Assembly: GCA_030146875.1 (NCBI GenBank)
Contig: JASLAX010000194.1
Span: 1 to 39,598 of the forward strand
DNA length: 39,598 bases
Direction of reading: 5' to 3'
Source: Longimicrobiaceae bacterium
Lineage (GTDB): Bacteria; Gemmatimonadota; Gemmatimonadetes; Longimicrobiales; Longimicrobiaceae
Made by a program: the position numbers and the translations under genes. The first letter of the stretch is position 1, and the number at the start of each line of letters is the position of its first letter. This document shows, one piece after another, positions 24,085 to 32,683 of the stretch. Below the pieces are notes generated by a model. It made no database searches. It saw only the letters and a list, made by a program, of their open reading frames with translations, and was not told the DNA's origin.

Positions 24085-24131
24085 GCCCGTGCCGCGGGGA
24101 TTCCCCCGCGCCTTGATAGAACGGTCGTTCC

Positions 24132-25697
24132 ATGGAAACCATCGCGATCGCCCTGGCCGCCGCCGTGGCGGCCGGAGCCATCGGCTTCTTCGCGGCCAGG
24201 GCGGGGATCGAGGCGCGCCTGACGCGCGCGCGCGCCTCCGCCACGGACGAGGCGGGCCGCATTCGCGCCGCCGCCGAGCAGGACGCGGAGTCGCTGAAGA
24301 AGGCAGAGGTCCTGAAGGGGCGCGAGGAGGCCATCCGCGCGCGCGAGGAGTGGGAGCGCGAGGAGGCCCGCCGCCGCGACGACGTGGAGCGCCTGGAGCG
24401 CCGGCTGCAGGAGCGCGACGAGGCGCTGGACCGCAAGTTCCACGTGCTGGAGGAGAAGATCCAGGCGCAGGAGCAGCGGGCCGAGGGGCTGGCCCGCCGC
24501 GAGGACGCCGCCGAGAAGCAGGAGCAGGACCTGCGCGGGCGCTTCGCCGAGGTGCAGAACCGGCTGGAGTCGCTCGCGGGCTTGAGCGCCGACGAGGCGC
24601 GCCGGGTGCTGATGCACGAGGTGGAGGAGGAGGCCAAGGCCGCCGCCGCCCAGCGCGTGCGCGAGGTCAAAGAGGAGGCCCGCCGCGACGCCGAGCGCGA
24701 GGCCAAGAAGATCATCTCGCTCGCCATCCAGCGCATCGCCGCCGACCACACCGCCGAGACCACCGTCTCCGTGGTCTCGCTCCCGTCCGACGAGATGAAG
24801 GGGCGCATCATCGGCCGCGAGGGGCGGAACATCCGCGCCTTCGAGCAGGCCACGGGGATCGACGTCATCATCGACGACACCCCCGAGGCCGTGGTGCTCT
24901 CCGGCTTCGACCCCATCCGCCGCGAGACCGCCCGCATCGCCCTGGAGAAGCTGGTCTCCGACGGCCGGATCCACCCCGGCCGGATCGAGGACGTGGTGGC
25001 CAAGAGCCGCAAGGAGGTGGAGAACTCCATGCGCGAGGCCGCCGAGGAGATCCTGTACGAGCTGGGGATCCACGGCGTGCACCCCGAGGTCATCAAGGTC
25101 CTGGGGCGCCTGAAGTTCCGCACCTCGTACGGGCAGAACCAGCTCCTGCACTCCAAGGAGGTGGCCCTGCTCGCCGGCAACATGGCCGCCGAGATGGGCT
25201 TCGACGCCACCCTGGCCAAGCGGATGGGGCTGCTGCACGACGTGGGGAAGGGGATGACCCACGAGCACGAGGGCACCCACGTGGAGCTGGGCTGGAACCT
25301 CTGCAAGAAGCACGGGGAGCCGGCGCAGGTGCTCAACGCCATCAAGGCGCACCACGACGAGGAGCCGCACCTGTACCCGGAGACCTTCCTGGTCACCGCG
25401 GGCGACGCCATCTCGGGCTCGCGCCCCGGCGCGCGCCGCGAGATGTTCGAGACGTACGTGAAGCGCCTGGAGAAGCTGGAGGAGATCGCGACCTCGTTCA
25501 CCGGCGTGGAGCGCTGCTTCGCCATCCAGGCCGGCCGCGAGCTGCGCATCATGGTGCTGCCCGACTCCGTGAACGACGAGGGGATGACCCGCCTCTCCGA
25601 AGAGGTGGCGCGGCGCATCGAGGCGGAGCTGCAGTACCCGGGGCAGATCAAGGTGGTGGTGATCCGCGAGACCCGCGCGGTCGACTTCGCCCGGTAG
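24132..25697 (+). CDS. rny: Ribonuclease Y
   Basis: The 521-residue protein is the membrane-tethered endoribonuclease that starts mRNA decay. Parts in order: an N-terminal membrane helix (residues 4-24), a long charged coiled coil (30-190), a KH RNA-binding domain with GRIIGREGRNIRAFEQATG, and an HD domain with LLHDVGKGMTHEHEGTHVELG and later HHDEEPH. It ends AVDFAR, as the family usually does. The ATG lacks a classical ribosome binding site; instead GAACGGTCGTTC, a perfect short palindrome, lies immediately upstream. The leader holds a terminator, so expression may be attenuated. It is followed by the ymdB-type gene, as in Bacillus. Confidence 0.96.
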   Translation: METIAIALAAAVAAGAIGFFAARAGIEARLTRARASATDEAGRIRAAAEQDAESLKKAEVLKGREEAIRAREEWEREEARRRDDVERLERRLQERDEALDRKFHVLEEKIQAQEQRAEGLARREDAAEKQEQDLRGRFAEVQNRLESLAGLSADEARRVLMHEVEEEAKAAAAQRVREVKEEARRDAEREAKKIISLAIQRIAADHTAETTVSVVSLPSDEMKGRIIGREGRNIRAFEQATGIDVIIDDTPEAVVLSGFDPIRRETARIALEKLVSDGRIHPGRIEDVVAKSRKEVENSMREAAEEILYELGIHGVHPEVIKVLGRLKFRTSYGQNQLLHSKEVALLAGNMAAEMGFDATLAKRMGLLHDVGKGMTHEHEGTHVELGWNLCKKHGEPAQVLNAIKAHHDEEPHLYPETFLVTAGDAISGSRPGARREMFETYVKRLEKLEEIATSFTGVERCFAIQAGRELRIMVLPDSVNDEGMTRLSEEVARRIEAELQYPGQIKVVVIRETRAVDFAR

Positions 25698-25829
25698 CGC
25701 GTTCTCGGCGGCGGCGGGCCGCTCCGGAGCCCCGGCGATACGGCCCCCGGGTCTCCTGCGCCGGGCCGGCGAGCCTCCTCCTGCGGGCCGCGATACCGCC
25801 GCGGCCCTCCGTCCGGGGTCTCGCCGGCC

Positions 25830-25870
25830 GCGGACCGGGCCCCACGAAACCCCCGTGGGTCCCGGTCCGC
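25830..25870 (+). terminator. Long hairpin between rny and the phosphoesterase gene
   Basis: GCGGACCGGG at 25830-25839 pairs with CCCGGTCCGC at 25861-25870, and inside it CCCACG pairs with CGTGGG. The tail ACGTCTTTTC contains a short T-run. It is 132 bases after rny and likely terminates it. Confidence 0.65.
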
Positions 25871-25916
25871 ACGTCTTTTCGGGGAACACCCTTCGAACCA
25901 CCTCTTCCGGAGCGCG

Positions 25917-26729
25917 ATGCGGGTCCTGTTCGTCGCCGACGTGATCGGCTCCCCCGGACGGCGCACGGTGAGCCAGCTCCTGCGGCTGGTGCGCAAGGAC
26001 GTACGCGCCGACGCGGTGGTGCTGAACGGCGAGAACTCCGCCGGGGGCTTCGGCATCACGCCCGAGATCGCGCGCGAGCTCCTGGAGCTGGGGGTGAACG
26101 TGATCACCACCGGCAACCACGTGTGGGACAAGAAGGAGATCCTTCCGTACCTGGACGCGGAGCCCCGCATCCTCCGCCCGGCGAACTACCCGCCGGTGAA
26201 CCCGGGGCGGGGATGGACGGTGGTGACGGTGGAGGGGGTGCGGCTGGGGGTGGTGAACCTGCAGGGGCGCACCTTCATGGCCCCGCTGGACGACCCCTTC
26301 CGCGCCGCGGACGGGATCCTGGAGGAGATGAAGGGCACGGCCGACGCGGTGGTGGTGGACTTCCACGCCGAGGCCACCAGCGAGAAGCAGGCGTTCGCGC
26401 GGCACCTGGACGGGCGCGTGGCCGCCGTGGTGGGCACCCACACGCACGTGCAGACGGCCGACGAGCGGGTGCTGCCGAAGGGCACCGCGGCCATCACCGA
26501 CCTGGGGATGACGGGCGGGATGGACGGGGTGATCGGGATGAAGTGGGAGATCTCGCTGGAGCGGCAGCTCCACCAGACGCGCGGCGAGCGGATGCAGCCG
26601 GCGGACGGGGACCTGACGCTGCAGGGAGCCGTGGTGGAGATCGATCCCGCGCGTGGGCTGGCGCGCTCCATCGAGCGGGTGAGCGTGCCGTACGCGCGGG
26701 TCCTGGAGGGCGACCGCAGGAAGGGATGA
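25917..26729 (+). CDS. YmdB/TIGR00282-family metallophosphoesterase
   Basis: The 270-residue protein is complete for this family of dinuclear-metal phosphodiesterases. It begins RVLFVADVIGSPGRR with the first metal Asp, then VLNGENSAGGFGIT, TTGNHVWDKKEI, VDFHAEATSEKQAFA and VVGTHTHVQTADERVLP, and ends with DLGMTGGMDGVIG. In Bacillus the homologue YmdB hydrolyses 2',3'- and 3',5'-cyclic nucleotides and affects sporulation and biofilm decisions, and it also follows rny; that function is by homology. The TGA overlaps the folD ATG. Confidence 0.92.
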   Translation: MRVLFVADVIGSPGRRTVSQLLRLVRKDVRADAVVLNGENSAGGFGITPEIARELLELGVNVITTGNHVWDKKEILPYLDAEPRILRPANYPPVNPGRGWTVVTVEGVRLGVVNLQGRTFMAPLDDPFRAADGILEEMKGTADAVVVDFHAEATSEKQAFARHLDGRVAAVVGTHTHVQTADERVLPKGTAAITDLGMTGGMDGVIGMKWEISLERQLHQTRGERMQPADGDLTLQGAVVEIDPARGLARSIERVSVPYARVLEGDRRKG

Positions 26730-27646
26730 CCGTGGCGCGCATCATCGACGGAACCCAGCACTCCCTGGCCCTGCGGGCCGAGATCGCCGCCGACGTGGCG
26801 CAGCTCCGCGCGCGCGGCGTGGTCCCCGGCCTGGCCGTGGTGCTGGTGGGCGACGACCCCGCCAGCCACGTGTACGTGCGCGCCAAGACGCGCGCCTGCC
26901 GCGAGGCCGGGATGCACGACCGCACCGTGCACCTGGACGCGGGTGTGAGCGCGGAGGAGCTGCTCGGCACCATCGACGGCCTCAACGCCGACGCGGACGT
27001 CCACGGCATCCTCCTCCAGCTCCCGCTTCCGCCGCACCTCCTTCCCAAGCCCTTCCTGGAGCGCATCCACCCCGCCAAGGACGTGGACGGCTTCCACCCC
27101 ATGAACGTGGGGCGCGCCTTCGTGGGCGACCCGCGCGGCTTCCTCCCCGCCACCCCGGCGGGGATCATGGAGCTGATCCGGCGCGAGGAGGTGCCCACCC
27201 ACGGCCGTCACGCCGTGATCGTGGGGCGCTCGCTCATCGTCAGCAAGCCGCTGATGTCCCTGCTGATGGCGCCCGGCCCCAACGCCTCCGTCACCCTGGT
27301 CCACCGCCACACCCCCGACATCGCGCCGCACACGCGGATGGCCGACATCCTGGTCGTCGCCGTGGGGAAGCCGGGGCTGATCCAGGCGGACATGGTGAAG
27401 CCCGGCGTGGTGGTCTTCGACGTGGGGATCTCGCGCGTGCCGGACCCGCAGAACGAGGGGAAGCACCGGCTGGTGGGGGACGTGGACTTCGCCGGCGTCT
27501 CCCGGGTGGCGGAGGCGATCACCCCCGTTCCCGGCGGGGTGGGGCCGATGACCATCACCATGCTGATGCGCAACACGGTGGACGCGGCGCGGCGCGCGGA
27601 GCGCCGCGCGCGCCGCCTGGCCCGAGGGCGGCGCACCCGGCGGTGA
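26726..27646 (+). CDS. folD: Methylenetetrahydrofolate dehydrogenase/cyclohydrolase
   Basis: The 306-residue bifunctional enzyme converts 5,10-methylene-THF to 10-formyl-THF through methenyl-THF with NADP. It has VPGLAVVLVGDDPASHVYVR with the following Lys (KTRAC), HGILLQLPLPPHL, HPAKDVDGFHPMNVG, and the NADP site VIVGRSLIVSKPLMSLL. GVGPMTITMLMRNTV is near the end. The basic tail RRAERRARRLARGRR is longer than usual. ATG at 26726 overlaps the phosphoesterase stop; an in-frame GTG two codons later is possible. Its stop overlaps the GTG of xseA. All three genes are therefore coupled. Confidence 0.96.
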   Translation: MTVARIIDGTQHSLALRAEIAADVAQLRARGVVPGLAVVLVGDDPASHVYVRAKTRACREAGMHDRTVHLDAGVSAEELLGTIDGLNADADVHGILLQLPLPPHLLPKPFLERIHPAKDVDGFHPMNVGRAFVGDPRGFLPATPAGIMELIRREEVPTHGRHAVIVGRSLIVSKPLMSLLMAPGPNASVTLVHRHTPDIAPHTRMADILVVAVGKPGLIQADMVKPGVVVFDVGISRVPDPQNEGKHRLVGDVDFAGVSRVAEAITPVPGGVGPMTITMLMRNTVDAARRAERRARRLARGRRTRR

Positions 27647-28884
27647 GCTGGGACCTGTTCACCGCCGCGGCGGACGACGCCCGCAACGAGGCCCTGGCGC
27701 GCGCGGTGGCCGCGGCCGAGACCTCCGGCGACCTCCGCCCGCGCCGGGCGCTGGAGGAGTGGACCGTCTCCGCCGTGAACGCCGCCGCGCGCGAGCTGGT
27801 GGAGGGCTTCTTCCCGCCCGTGCGCGTGGTGGGCGAGGTCGCCAACTTCCTGCGCGCCCGCTCCGGGCACTGCTACTTCACCCTGCGCGACGCCGACGCC
27901 CAGCTCCGCTGCGTGATGTGGCGCGATGAGGCCCGGCGGCTCCCCACGCTCCCGGCGGAGGGGATGCGCGTGCGCGCCCTGGGCCGGCTCACCCTGTACG
28001 AGGCGCGCGGCGAGTTCCAGCTCTCGGTGGTGGAGCTGGAGGCCGAGGGCGAGGGGCTCTGGAAGCTCGCCTTCGACCGGCTGCGGGCCCGGCTGGACTC
28101 GGAGGGCCTCACCGCCCCGGCGCGCCGGCGTCCGCTCCCCGCGCACCCCGCCTGCGTGGGCGTGGTGACGTCGCCCGACGGGGCGGCGCTGCGCGACGTG
28201 ATCGCCGTCGTCACCCGCCGCACGCCGTGGACGCGGATCGTGGTCGCGCCCTGCCGGGTGCAGGGCGAGGGCGCGGCGGAGGAGGTGGCCGCCGCCGTGC
28301 GCCGCCTGGGGCGCGCCGGGTGCGCGGACGTGGTGATCGTGGGGCGCGGCGGCGGGTCCATCGAGGACCTGTGGGCGTTCAACGAGGAGGCGGTGGCGCG
28401 CGCGATCGCGGAGTCCCCCGTGCCCGTCATCTCCGCCGTGGGCCACGAGACGGACTTCACCATCGCGGACCTGGTCGCCGACCTGCGCGCGCCGACGCCC
28501 TCCGCCGCCGCCGAGGCCGCCGTCCCCGACGGCGCGCACGTCCGCGCCGAGCTTTCCGACCTGCGCGACCGCCTCGCCGCCGCCGCCGCCGGGCGCCTGG
28601 ACGAGGGCCGCGCCGCGGTGGACCTCCGCCGCGAGGACCTGGCTGCCGCCGCGGAGCGCGACCTGCGTGCCCGCCGCGACCGCCTCTCCGCCGTCGCGGG
28701 CCGCCTGCACGCCCTCTCGCCGCTCGCCACGCTCCCCCGAGGCTTCGCCCTCCCCACCTCCCCCGACGGCCGCCTCCTGCGCCGCACCGCCGAGTTCGCC
28801 CCGGGCGCTCCGTTCGCGCTGCGCGTGGCCGATGGGACGGTGGAGTGTCGCGCGGAGGACGAGGCGGACCGGCGCGGCGTGTAG
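27643..28884 (+). CDS. xseA: Exodeoxyribonuclease VII large subunit
   Basis: The 413-residue protein carries the N-terminal OB domain (VRVVGEVANFLRARSGHCYF, and LRCVMWRDEARRL), the catalytic domain with VGVVTSPDGAALRDVIAVV, VIVGRGGGSIEDLWAFNEE and SAVGHETDFTIADLVADLRAPTPSAAAE, a coiled-coil region and a C-terminal LATLPRGFAL segment. It degrades single-stranded DNA with XseB. It is roughly 40 residues shorter than the E. coli protein (456 residues), mainly through a shorter coiled coil, to which several XseB copies bind. GTG start at 27643 overlaps folD. The partner xseB does not follow directly but comes 445 bases later. Confidence 0.93.
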   Translation: MSWDLFTAAADDARNEALARAVAAAETSGDLRPRRALEEWTVSAVNAAARELVEGFFPPVRVVGEVANFLRARSGHCYFTLRDADAQLRCVMWRDEARRLPTLPAEGMRVRALGRLTLYEARGEFQLSVVELEAEGEGLWKLAFDRLRARLDSEGLTAPARRRPLPAHPACVGVVTSPDGAALRDVIAVVTRRTPWTRIVVAPCRVQGEGAAEEVAAAVRRLGRAGCADVVIVGRGGGSIEDLWAFNEEAVARAIAESPVPVISAVGHETDFTIADLVADLRAPTPSAAAEAAVPDGAHVRAELSDLRDRLAAAAAGRLDEGRAAVDLRREDLAAAAERDLRARRDRLSAVAGRLHALSPLATLPRGFALPTSPDGRLLRRTAEFAPGAPFALRVADGTVECRAEDEADRRGV

Positions 28885-29065
28885 CGGGTAACAGGGGGCC
28901 ACGAGAGCACGGTCGCCCGGCGGCATCCGCCGGGGGCAGCCCTCACCCGGCCGGCCCGAGAGCCGTCCACCCTCCCCCGCGGCGGGAGAGGAACCGGTGT
29001 CGGCGCGGCGAGCGGATGTCGCGCGTGCGGTGAGCGGACGCAGCCGGATCCCGGCCGACGCCCGT

Positions 29066-29107
29066 CACCCCTCTCCCCTTGTGGGGGAGGGGCCGGGGGT
29101 GGGGGGT
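29066..29107. repeat. REP-like palindromic repeat
   Basis: CACCCCTCTCCCC-TTGTG-GGGGAGGGG is followed by CCGGGGGTGGGGGG. The two arms form a strong hairpin and the last part pairs back with the opening CACCCC. It is nearly identical to 29167 and 33803. Confidence 0.75.
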
Positions 29108-29166
29108 ACGCGAGTCCGGCAAGCACTAGCCGGCCCGTGATCCGTCCAGCCGCGAGAATGCCTGGG

Positions 29167-29207
29167 CACCCCTCTCCCCTTGTGGGAGAGGGGCCGGGGG
29201 TGAGGGG
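29167..29207. repeat. REP-like palindromic repeat
   Basis: It has the same form as 29066: CACCCCTCTCCCC, loop TTGT, GGGAGAGGGG, then CCGGGGGTGAGGGG. The change of arms (GAGAGGGG against GGGAGGGG) keeps the pairing. Confidence 0.75.
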
Positions 29208-29329
29208 ACCCCCGCGGATGCGCGCCGTCGGTCGATGACGCGGAGGGCGCCGCGAGGAGCAGGGCGGGAAGTTCAAATGCCGCATCGCCTGTGTCGAACT
29301 TAATCGAAGTCCATCACGCACGCCGAGAT

Positions 29330-29572
29330 ATGACCGAGCGTCCATCGCCGGAGACCACCCTGGAAGCCGCCCTCGAGCGCCTGGACGAGATCGTCGGGCG
29401 CATCGAGGGCGAGGCGCTTCCGCTGGAGGAGTCGCTGGCCCTGTTCGAGGAGGGGGTGGGGCTGCTGCGCTCGGCCGACGCGACGCTGGCCGGCGCGGGC
29501 GACCGCGTGCGCCTGCTGCTGGAGGACGGCGACGCCTTCCGCTTCGAGCCCTTCGGCCAGGGAACCGGGTGA
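29330..29572 (+). CDS. xseB: Exodeoxyribonuclease VII small subunit
   Basis: The 80-residue helical protein has the XseB signature: LEAALERLDEIVGRIEGEAL followed by PLEESLALFEEGVGLLRSAD and a short acidic tail. It binds the coiled coil of XseA to form the active nuclease. I prefer ATG at 29330, giving the standard length; an upstream in-frame start at 29291 adds 13 residues that do not belong to the family. The stop overlaps the GTG of the prenyl synthase gene, as in E. coli where xseB-ispA-dxs are adjacent. Confidence 0.93.
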   Translation: MTERPSPETTLEAALERLDEIVGRIEGEALPLEESLALFEEGVGLLRSADATLAGAGDRVRLLLEDGDAFRFEPFGQGTG

Positions 29573-30504
29573 GCGCCGCCGAGGTGAGGGCGGCGGGCGT
29601 GGACCTGCAGGGCTTCCTGGCCGCCGCGGGCGACTGCGCCGAGGCGGCGCTGCGCGAGGTGGCGCCCGGGCTGCTGGCGGGCGTGGAGCCGGGGCTGGCC
29701 GGGCCCATGGCGTACGCGCTGGAGACGCGCGGAAAGCGGGTGCGGCCGATCCTGTGCGTGGCCGCCTTCCGCGCCGTCTCGCGCCCCGGCGCGGCGACGC
29801 CGCAGGCCGTGTGGCGCCTGGCCGCGGCGGTGGAGATCGTCCACACCTACTCGCTGGTGCACGACGACCTGCCGTGCATGGACGACGACGACCTGCGCCG
29901 TGGCCGCCCGACGGTCCACCGCGTGCACGGGATCTCCCGCGCGGTCGCGGCCGCCGCGGCGCTCGTCCCCGCGGCGGTGGGGGTGCTGGACCGCGCCGCC
30001 GCCGACCTGGGGATGGACGCGGCCGCCCGCGCCGCCCTGGTGGTGGAGCTCTGCCGGGCCGCGGGCGCGGAGGGGATGGTGGGCGGGCAGGTGATGGACC
30101 TGGAGGCCGAGGAGACCCCGGTGGACGCCGACGCGCTGGAGGCCATCCACCGCGCCAAGACCGGCGCCCTGCTGGTGGCCGCCCTTCGCCTGGGTGCCCT
30201 CGCCGCCGGGGCGGACGCGGCCGCGCTGGAGGCCCTCACCGGCTACGGCGAGCACGTGGGGCTCGCCTTCCAGATCGTGGACGACGTGCTGGACGTGGTG
30301 GGCGACGAGGAGACGCTGGGGAAGACGCCGGGCGGCGACGCGTCGGCGGGGAAGGCGACGTACCCCGCGCTCTTCGGGGTGGACGGCGCCCGTGGGCTCG
30401 CCCGCGAGCACGTGGCCGAGGCCCTGGCGGCGCTGGAGCGCGGCGGGGTGCGGTCGCCGGAGCTGGAGGGGATCGCGCGGTTCGTGCTGGAGCGCGACCG
30501 CTGA
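29569..30504 (+). CDS. ispA: Geranyl/farnesyl diphosphate synthase (IspA-type)
   Basis: The 311-residue trans-prenyl transferase condenses IPP with allylic diphosphates. Both Asp-rich motifs are intact: the first in HDDLPCMDDDDLRRGRPTVH and the second in FQIVDDVLDVVGDEETLGKT. The RGKRVRP substrate-binding block and the KTGALLVAALRLGAL segment are also present. The insertion of two residues in the first motif (DDLPCMDD) is the usual bacterial FPP-synthase form. One oddity: after PTVHRVHG the helix normally reading ...AGDALL... is here SRAVAAAAALVPAAVGVL, so the conserved Gly-Asp is lost. The GTG start overlaps xseB. The gene order xseB-ispA-dxs matches E. coli and supplies isoprenoid precursors. 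Confidence 0.88.
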   Translation: MSAAEVRAAGVDLQGFLAAAGDCAEAALREVAPGLLAGVEPGLAGPMAYALETRGKRVRPILCVAAFRAVSRPGAATPQAVWRLAAAVEIVHTYSLVHDDLPCMDDDDLRRGRPTVHRVHGISRAVAAAAALVPAAVGVLDRAAADLGMDAAARAALVVELCRAAGAEGMVGGQVMDLEAEETPVDADALEAIHRAKTGALLVAALRLGALAAGADAAALEALTGYGEHVGLAFQIVDDVLDVVGDEETLGKTPGGDASAGKATYPALFGVDGARGLAREHVAEALAALERGGVRSPELEGIARFVLERDR

Positions 30505-30656
30505 ACGTCGCTCCCACGAGATGGTGGACAGCTGCGCCCCGGGGCGTTACTTTTCGATACAGAGTTCTTTGAGGAATTCTGACCCTCCGCCCACCCGGGG
30601 GCGAACGCCGGACCTCGGTGGCGGTGCCCGCCCGTCGGGAGGCCGCTTCGGGATCG

Positions 30657-30685
30657 TCGACAGCGCGGAAGCGACGTCGTAGATT
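30657..30685 (+). promoter_or_regulatory. Promoter of dxs
   Basis: TCGACA (30657-30662), 17 bases, TAGATT (30680-30685). It has the same -10 and spacing as the infC promoter. The 237-base gap between ispA and dxs otherwise shows nothing I can identify. Confidence 0.6.
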
Positions 30686-30741
30686 GGTGCGGACCGGGGG
30701 CGAACGGGCGCCCCCCACGCGAACGAAGGGCTAGGGACACC

Positions 30742-32679
30742 GTGACGCTGCTCGACTCCATCCGCTCTCCCGCCGACGTCCGGGCCCTCCCGGAGGCGGA
30801 TCTCCAGACCCTCGCGGACGAGGTCCGGGGACGCATCGTGGACGTGGTCTCCCAGCACAAGGGAGCGCACTTCGGCTCCAACCTGGGCACGGTGGAGCTC
30901 ACGGTGGCGCTGCACCGCGTCTTCGAGACCCCGCGCGACCAGCTCGTCTGGGACGTGGGGCACCAGGCGTATCCCCACAAGGTGCTCACCGGGCGCAACG
31001 AGGACTTCCCCAGCATCCGCAAGCGCCACGGCCTTTCCGGCTTCCTGCGCCGCGACGAGAGCGAGTACGACGTGTTCGGCGCCGGGCACGCGGCCACCTC
31101 CATCTCCGCCGCGTGCGGCGTGGCGGCCGCCCGCGACCTTCGCGGCGACGACTACGAGGTGATCGCCGTCATCGGCGACGGCTCCATGACCTGCGGGCTC
31201 GCGTACGAGGCGCTGAACAACGCGGGCGACACCGACCGCGACCTCATCGTCGTCCTCAACGACAACCAGATGTCCATCTCCCCCAACGTGGGGGCGCTGC
31301 ACAAGTACCTGGGGATCCACAAGAAGATCACCGAGGTCCGCACCTCGCCGCTGTACAACCGGGCGCGCGAGCAGGTCAAGAAGCTGATCCACGCCGCGCC
31401 CCGGATCGGGACCATCGGCGAGATGGTGGAGCACTTCGCCGTGCGCGCGGACGACGCGATGAAGGGGATGTTCGTCCCGGGGATGATCTTCGAGGAGCTG
31501 GGCTTCCGCTACGTGGGGCCGGTGGACGGCCACGACCTGGACGCGCTGGTGGAGACGTTCCAGAAGGTGCGCGAGATGGAGGGGCCGCGCCTGGTGCACG
31601 TGCTGACCACCAAGGGCAAGGGCTTCGGCCCGGCCGAGGCCGACCAGGTGAAGTGGCACGCCGCGGCGCTCTTCGACAAGGAGACCGGGGCGCCGCTGAA
31701 GAAGGCGGCAGGCGGGCTGCCGCGCTACCAGAACGTCTTCGGCGAGGCGCTGACGGAGATCGCGCGCGGGAACGCGGACGTGGTCGCCATCACCGCCGCC
31801 ATGGCCACGGGCACCAGCACCGACGTCTTCCAGAAGGCGCACCCGACGCGCTTCTACGACGTGGGCATCGCCGAGGGGCACGCGGTCACCTTCGCGGCCG
31901 GGCTGGCGACGCAGGGCGTGCGCCCCGTGGTCGCCATCTACTCGACGTTCCTGCAGCGCGCCTACGACTCCATCGTGCACGACGTGGCCCTGCAGGACCT
32001 GCCAGTGACGTTCGTGATGGACCGCGCGGGGATCGCCGGCGACGACGGGCCCACGCACCACGGGGGGCTGGACATCGCCTACATGCTCCCGGTGCCGGGG
32101 ATGACGGTCGCGGCGCCCAGGGACGCGGAGGAGATGATCGCCCTCCTGCGACTGGGCGTGGAGTGGAACGGGCCGTTCAGCATCCGCATCCCCCGCGACG
32201 CGGTGCCCGCCCTGCCCCGGCCGCTGGCCGAGATCCCGGCGATCGAGCACGGCACCTGGGAGGTCCTGCGCCAGGGGCGCGACGTGGCCATCCTGGCGAC
32301 GGGGACGATGGTGATGCCCGCGCTGGAGGCGGCCGACGCGCTGGCGCGGGAGGGGATGTCGCCCACGGTGGTGAACTGCCGCTTCATCAAGCCGCTGGAC
32401 GAGCGGACCCTGGAGCAGGTCTTCCCCGGCCACGCGCACGTGCTGACGGTGGAGGAGGGCACGGTGGTGAACGGCTTCGGCGCGTATGCGCGCGCCCGCA
32501 TCGCGGAGCGCTGGCCCTCGGTCCGCGGAACGTCGCTCGGCCTGCCGGACCGCTTCGTGGACCACGGGGAGCGGGTGGAGCTGCTGGCCGAGCTGGGGCT
32601 GGACCCCGCCGGGATCGCGGGCGCGGTGCGCGCCCTGACCGGACGCCCCGCGCTGCAGCCGCTCCTGGAGAGCGCGTGA
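30742..32679 (+). CDS. dxs: 1-deoxy-D-xylulose-5-phosphate synthase
   Basis: The 645-residue thiamine-diphosphate enzyme joins pyruvate and glyceraldehyde-3-phosphate, the first step of the MEP isoprenoid pathway. It shows SNLGTVELTVALHRVFETP, DVGHQAYPHKVLTGR, the ThDP/Mg motif GDGSMTCGLAYEALNNAG closing with LNDNQMSISPNVG, and in the second half the catalytic region YDVGIAEGHAVTFAAGLA. MDRAGIAGDDGPTHHGG and the C-terminal transketolase domain follow. The start is GTG at 30742. The length is close to that of E. coli Dxs. It is followed after four bases by nadK. Confidence 0.97.
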   Translation: MTLLDSIRSPADVRALPEADLQTLADEVRGRIVDVVSQHKGAHFGSNLGTVELTVALHRVFETPRDQLVWDVGHQAYPHKVLTGRNEDFPSIRKRHGLSGFLRRDESEYDVFGAGHAATSISAACGVAAARDLRGDDYEVIAVIGDGSMTCGLAYEALNNAGDTDRDLIVVLNDNQMSISPNVGALHKYLGIHKKITEVRTSPLYNRAREQVKKLIHAAPRIGTIGEMVEHFAVRADDAMKGMFVPGMIFEELGFRYVGPVDGHDLDALVETFQKVREMEGPRLVHVLTTKGKGFGPAEADQVKWHAAALFDKETGAPLKKAAGGLPRYQNVFGEALTEIARGNADVVAITAAMATGTSTDVFQKAHPTRFYDVGIAEGHAVTFAAGLATQGVRPVVAIYSTFLQRAYDSIVHDVALQDLPVTFVMDRAGIAGDDGPTHHGGLDIAYMLPVPGMTVAAPRDAEEMIALLRLGVEWNGPFSIRIPRDAVPALPRPLAEIPAIEHGTWEVLRQGRDVAILATGTMVMPALEAADALAREGMSPTVVNCRFIKPLDERTLEQVFPGHAHVLTVEEGTVVNGFGAYARARIAERWPSVRGTSLGLPDRFVDHGERVELLAELGLDPAGIAGAVRALTGRPALQPLLESA

Positions 32680-32683
32680 GGGC

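Larger units (their letters stand above)
28885..29329. other. Repeat-filled interval between xseA and xseB
   Basis: These 445 bases contain no gene I can support. They hold three copies of the REP-like palindrome (28968-28995 degenerate, 29066-29107 and 29167-29207 nearly alike). The final 50 bases are less GC-rich and include the leader of xseB. Confidence 0.7.

Noticed and set aside
23918..24131. 6S RNA after zapA, as in gamma-proteobacteria
   Set aside because: The transcribed stretch is only about 88 bases and shows no long bulged hairpin of the 6S form; it reads better as an rny leader.
21503..26170. Minus-strand frame of 1555 codons across pheT, zapA and rny
   Set aside because: Low-complexity Ser/Arg/Ala/Pro translation antisense to well-identified genes. 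Length alone is not evidence in DNA this GC-rich.
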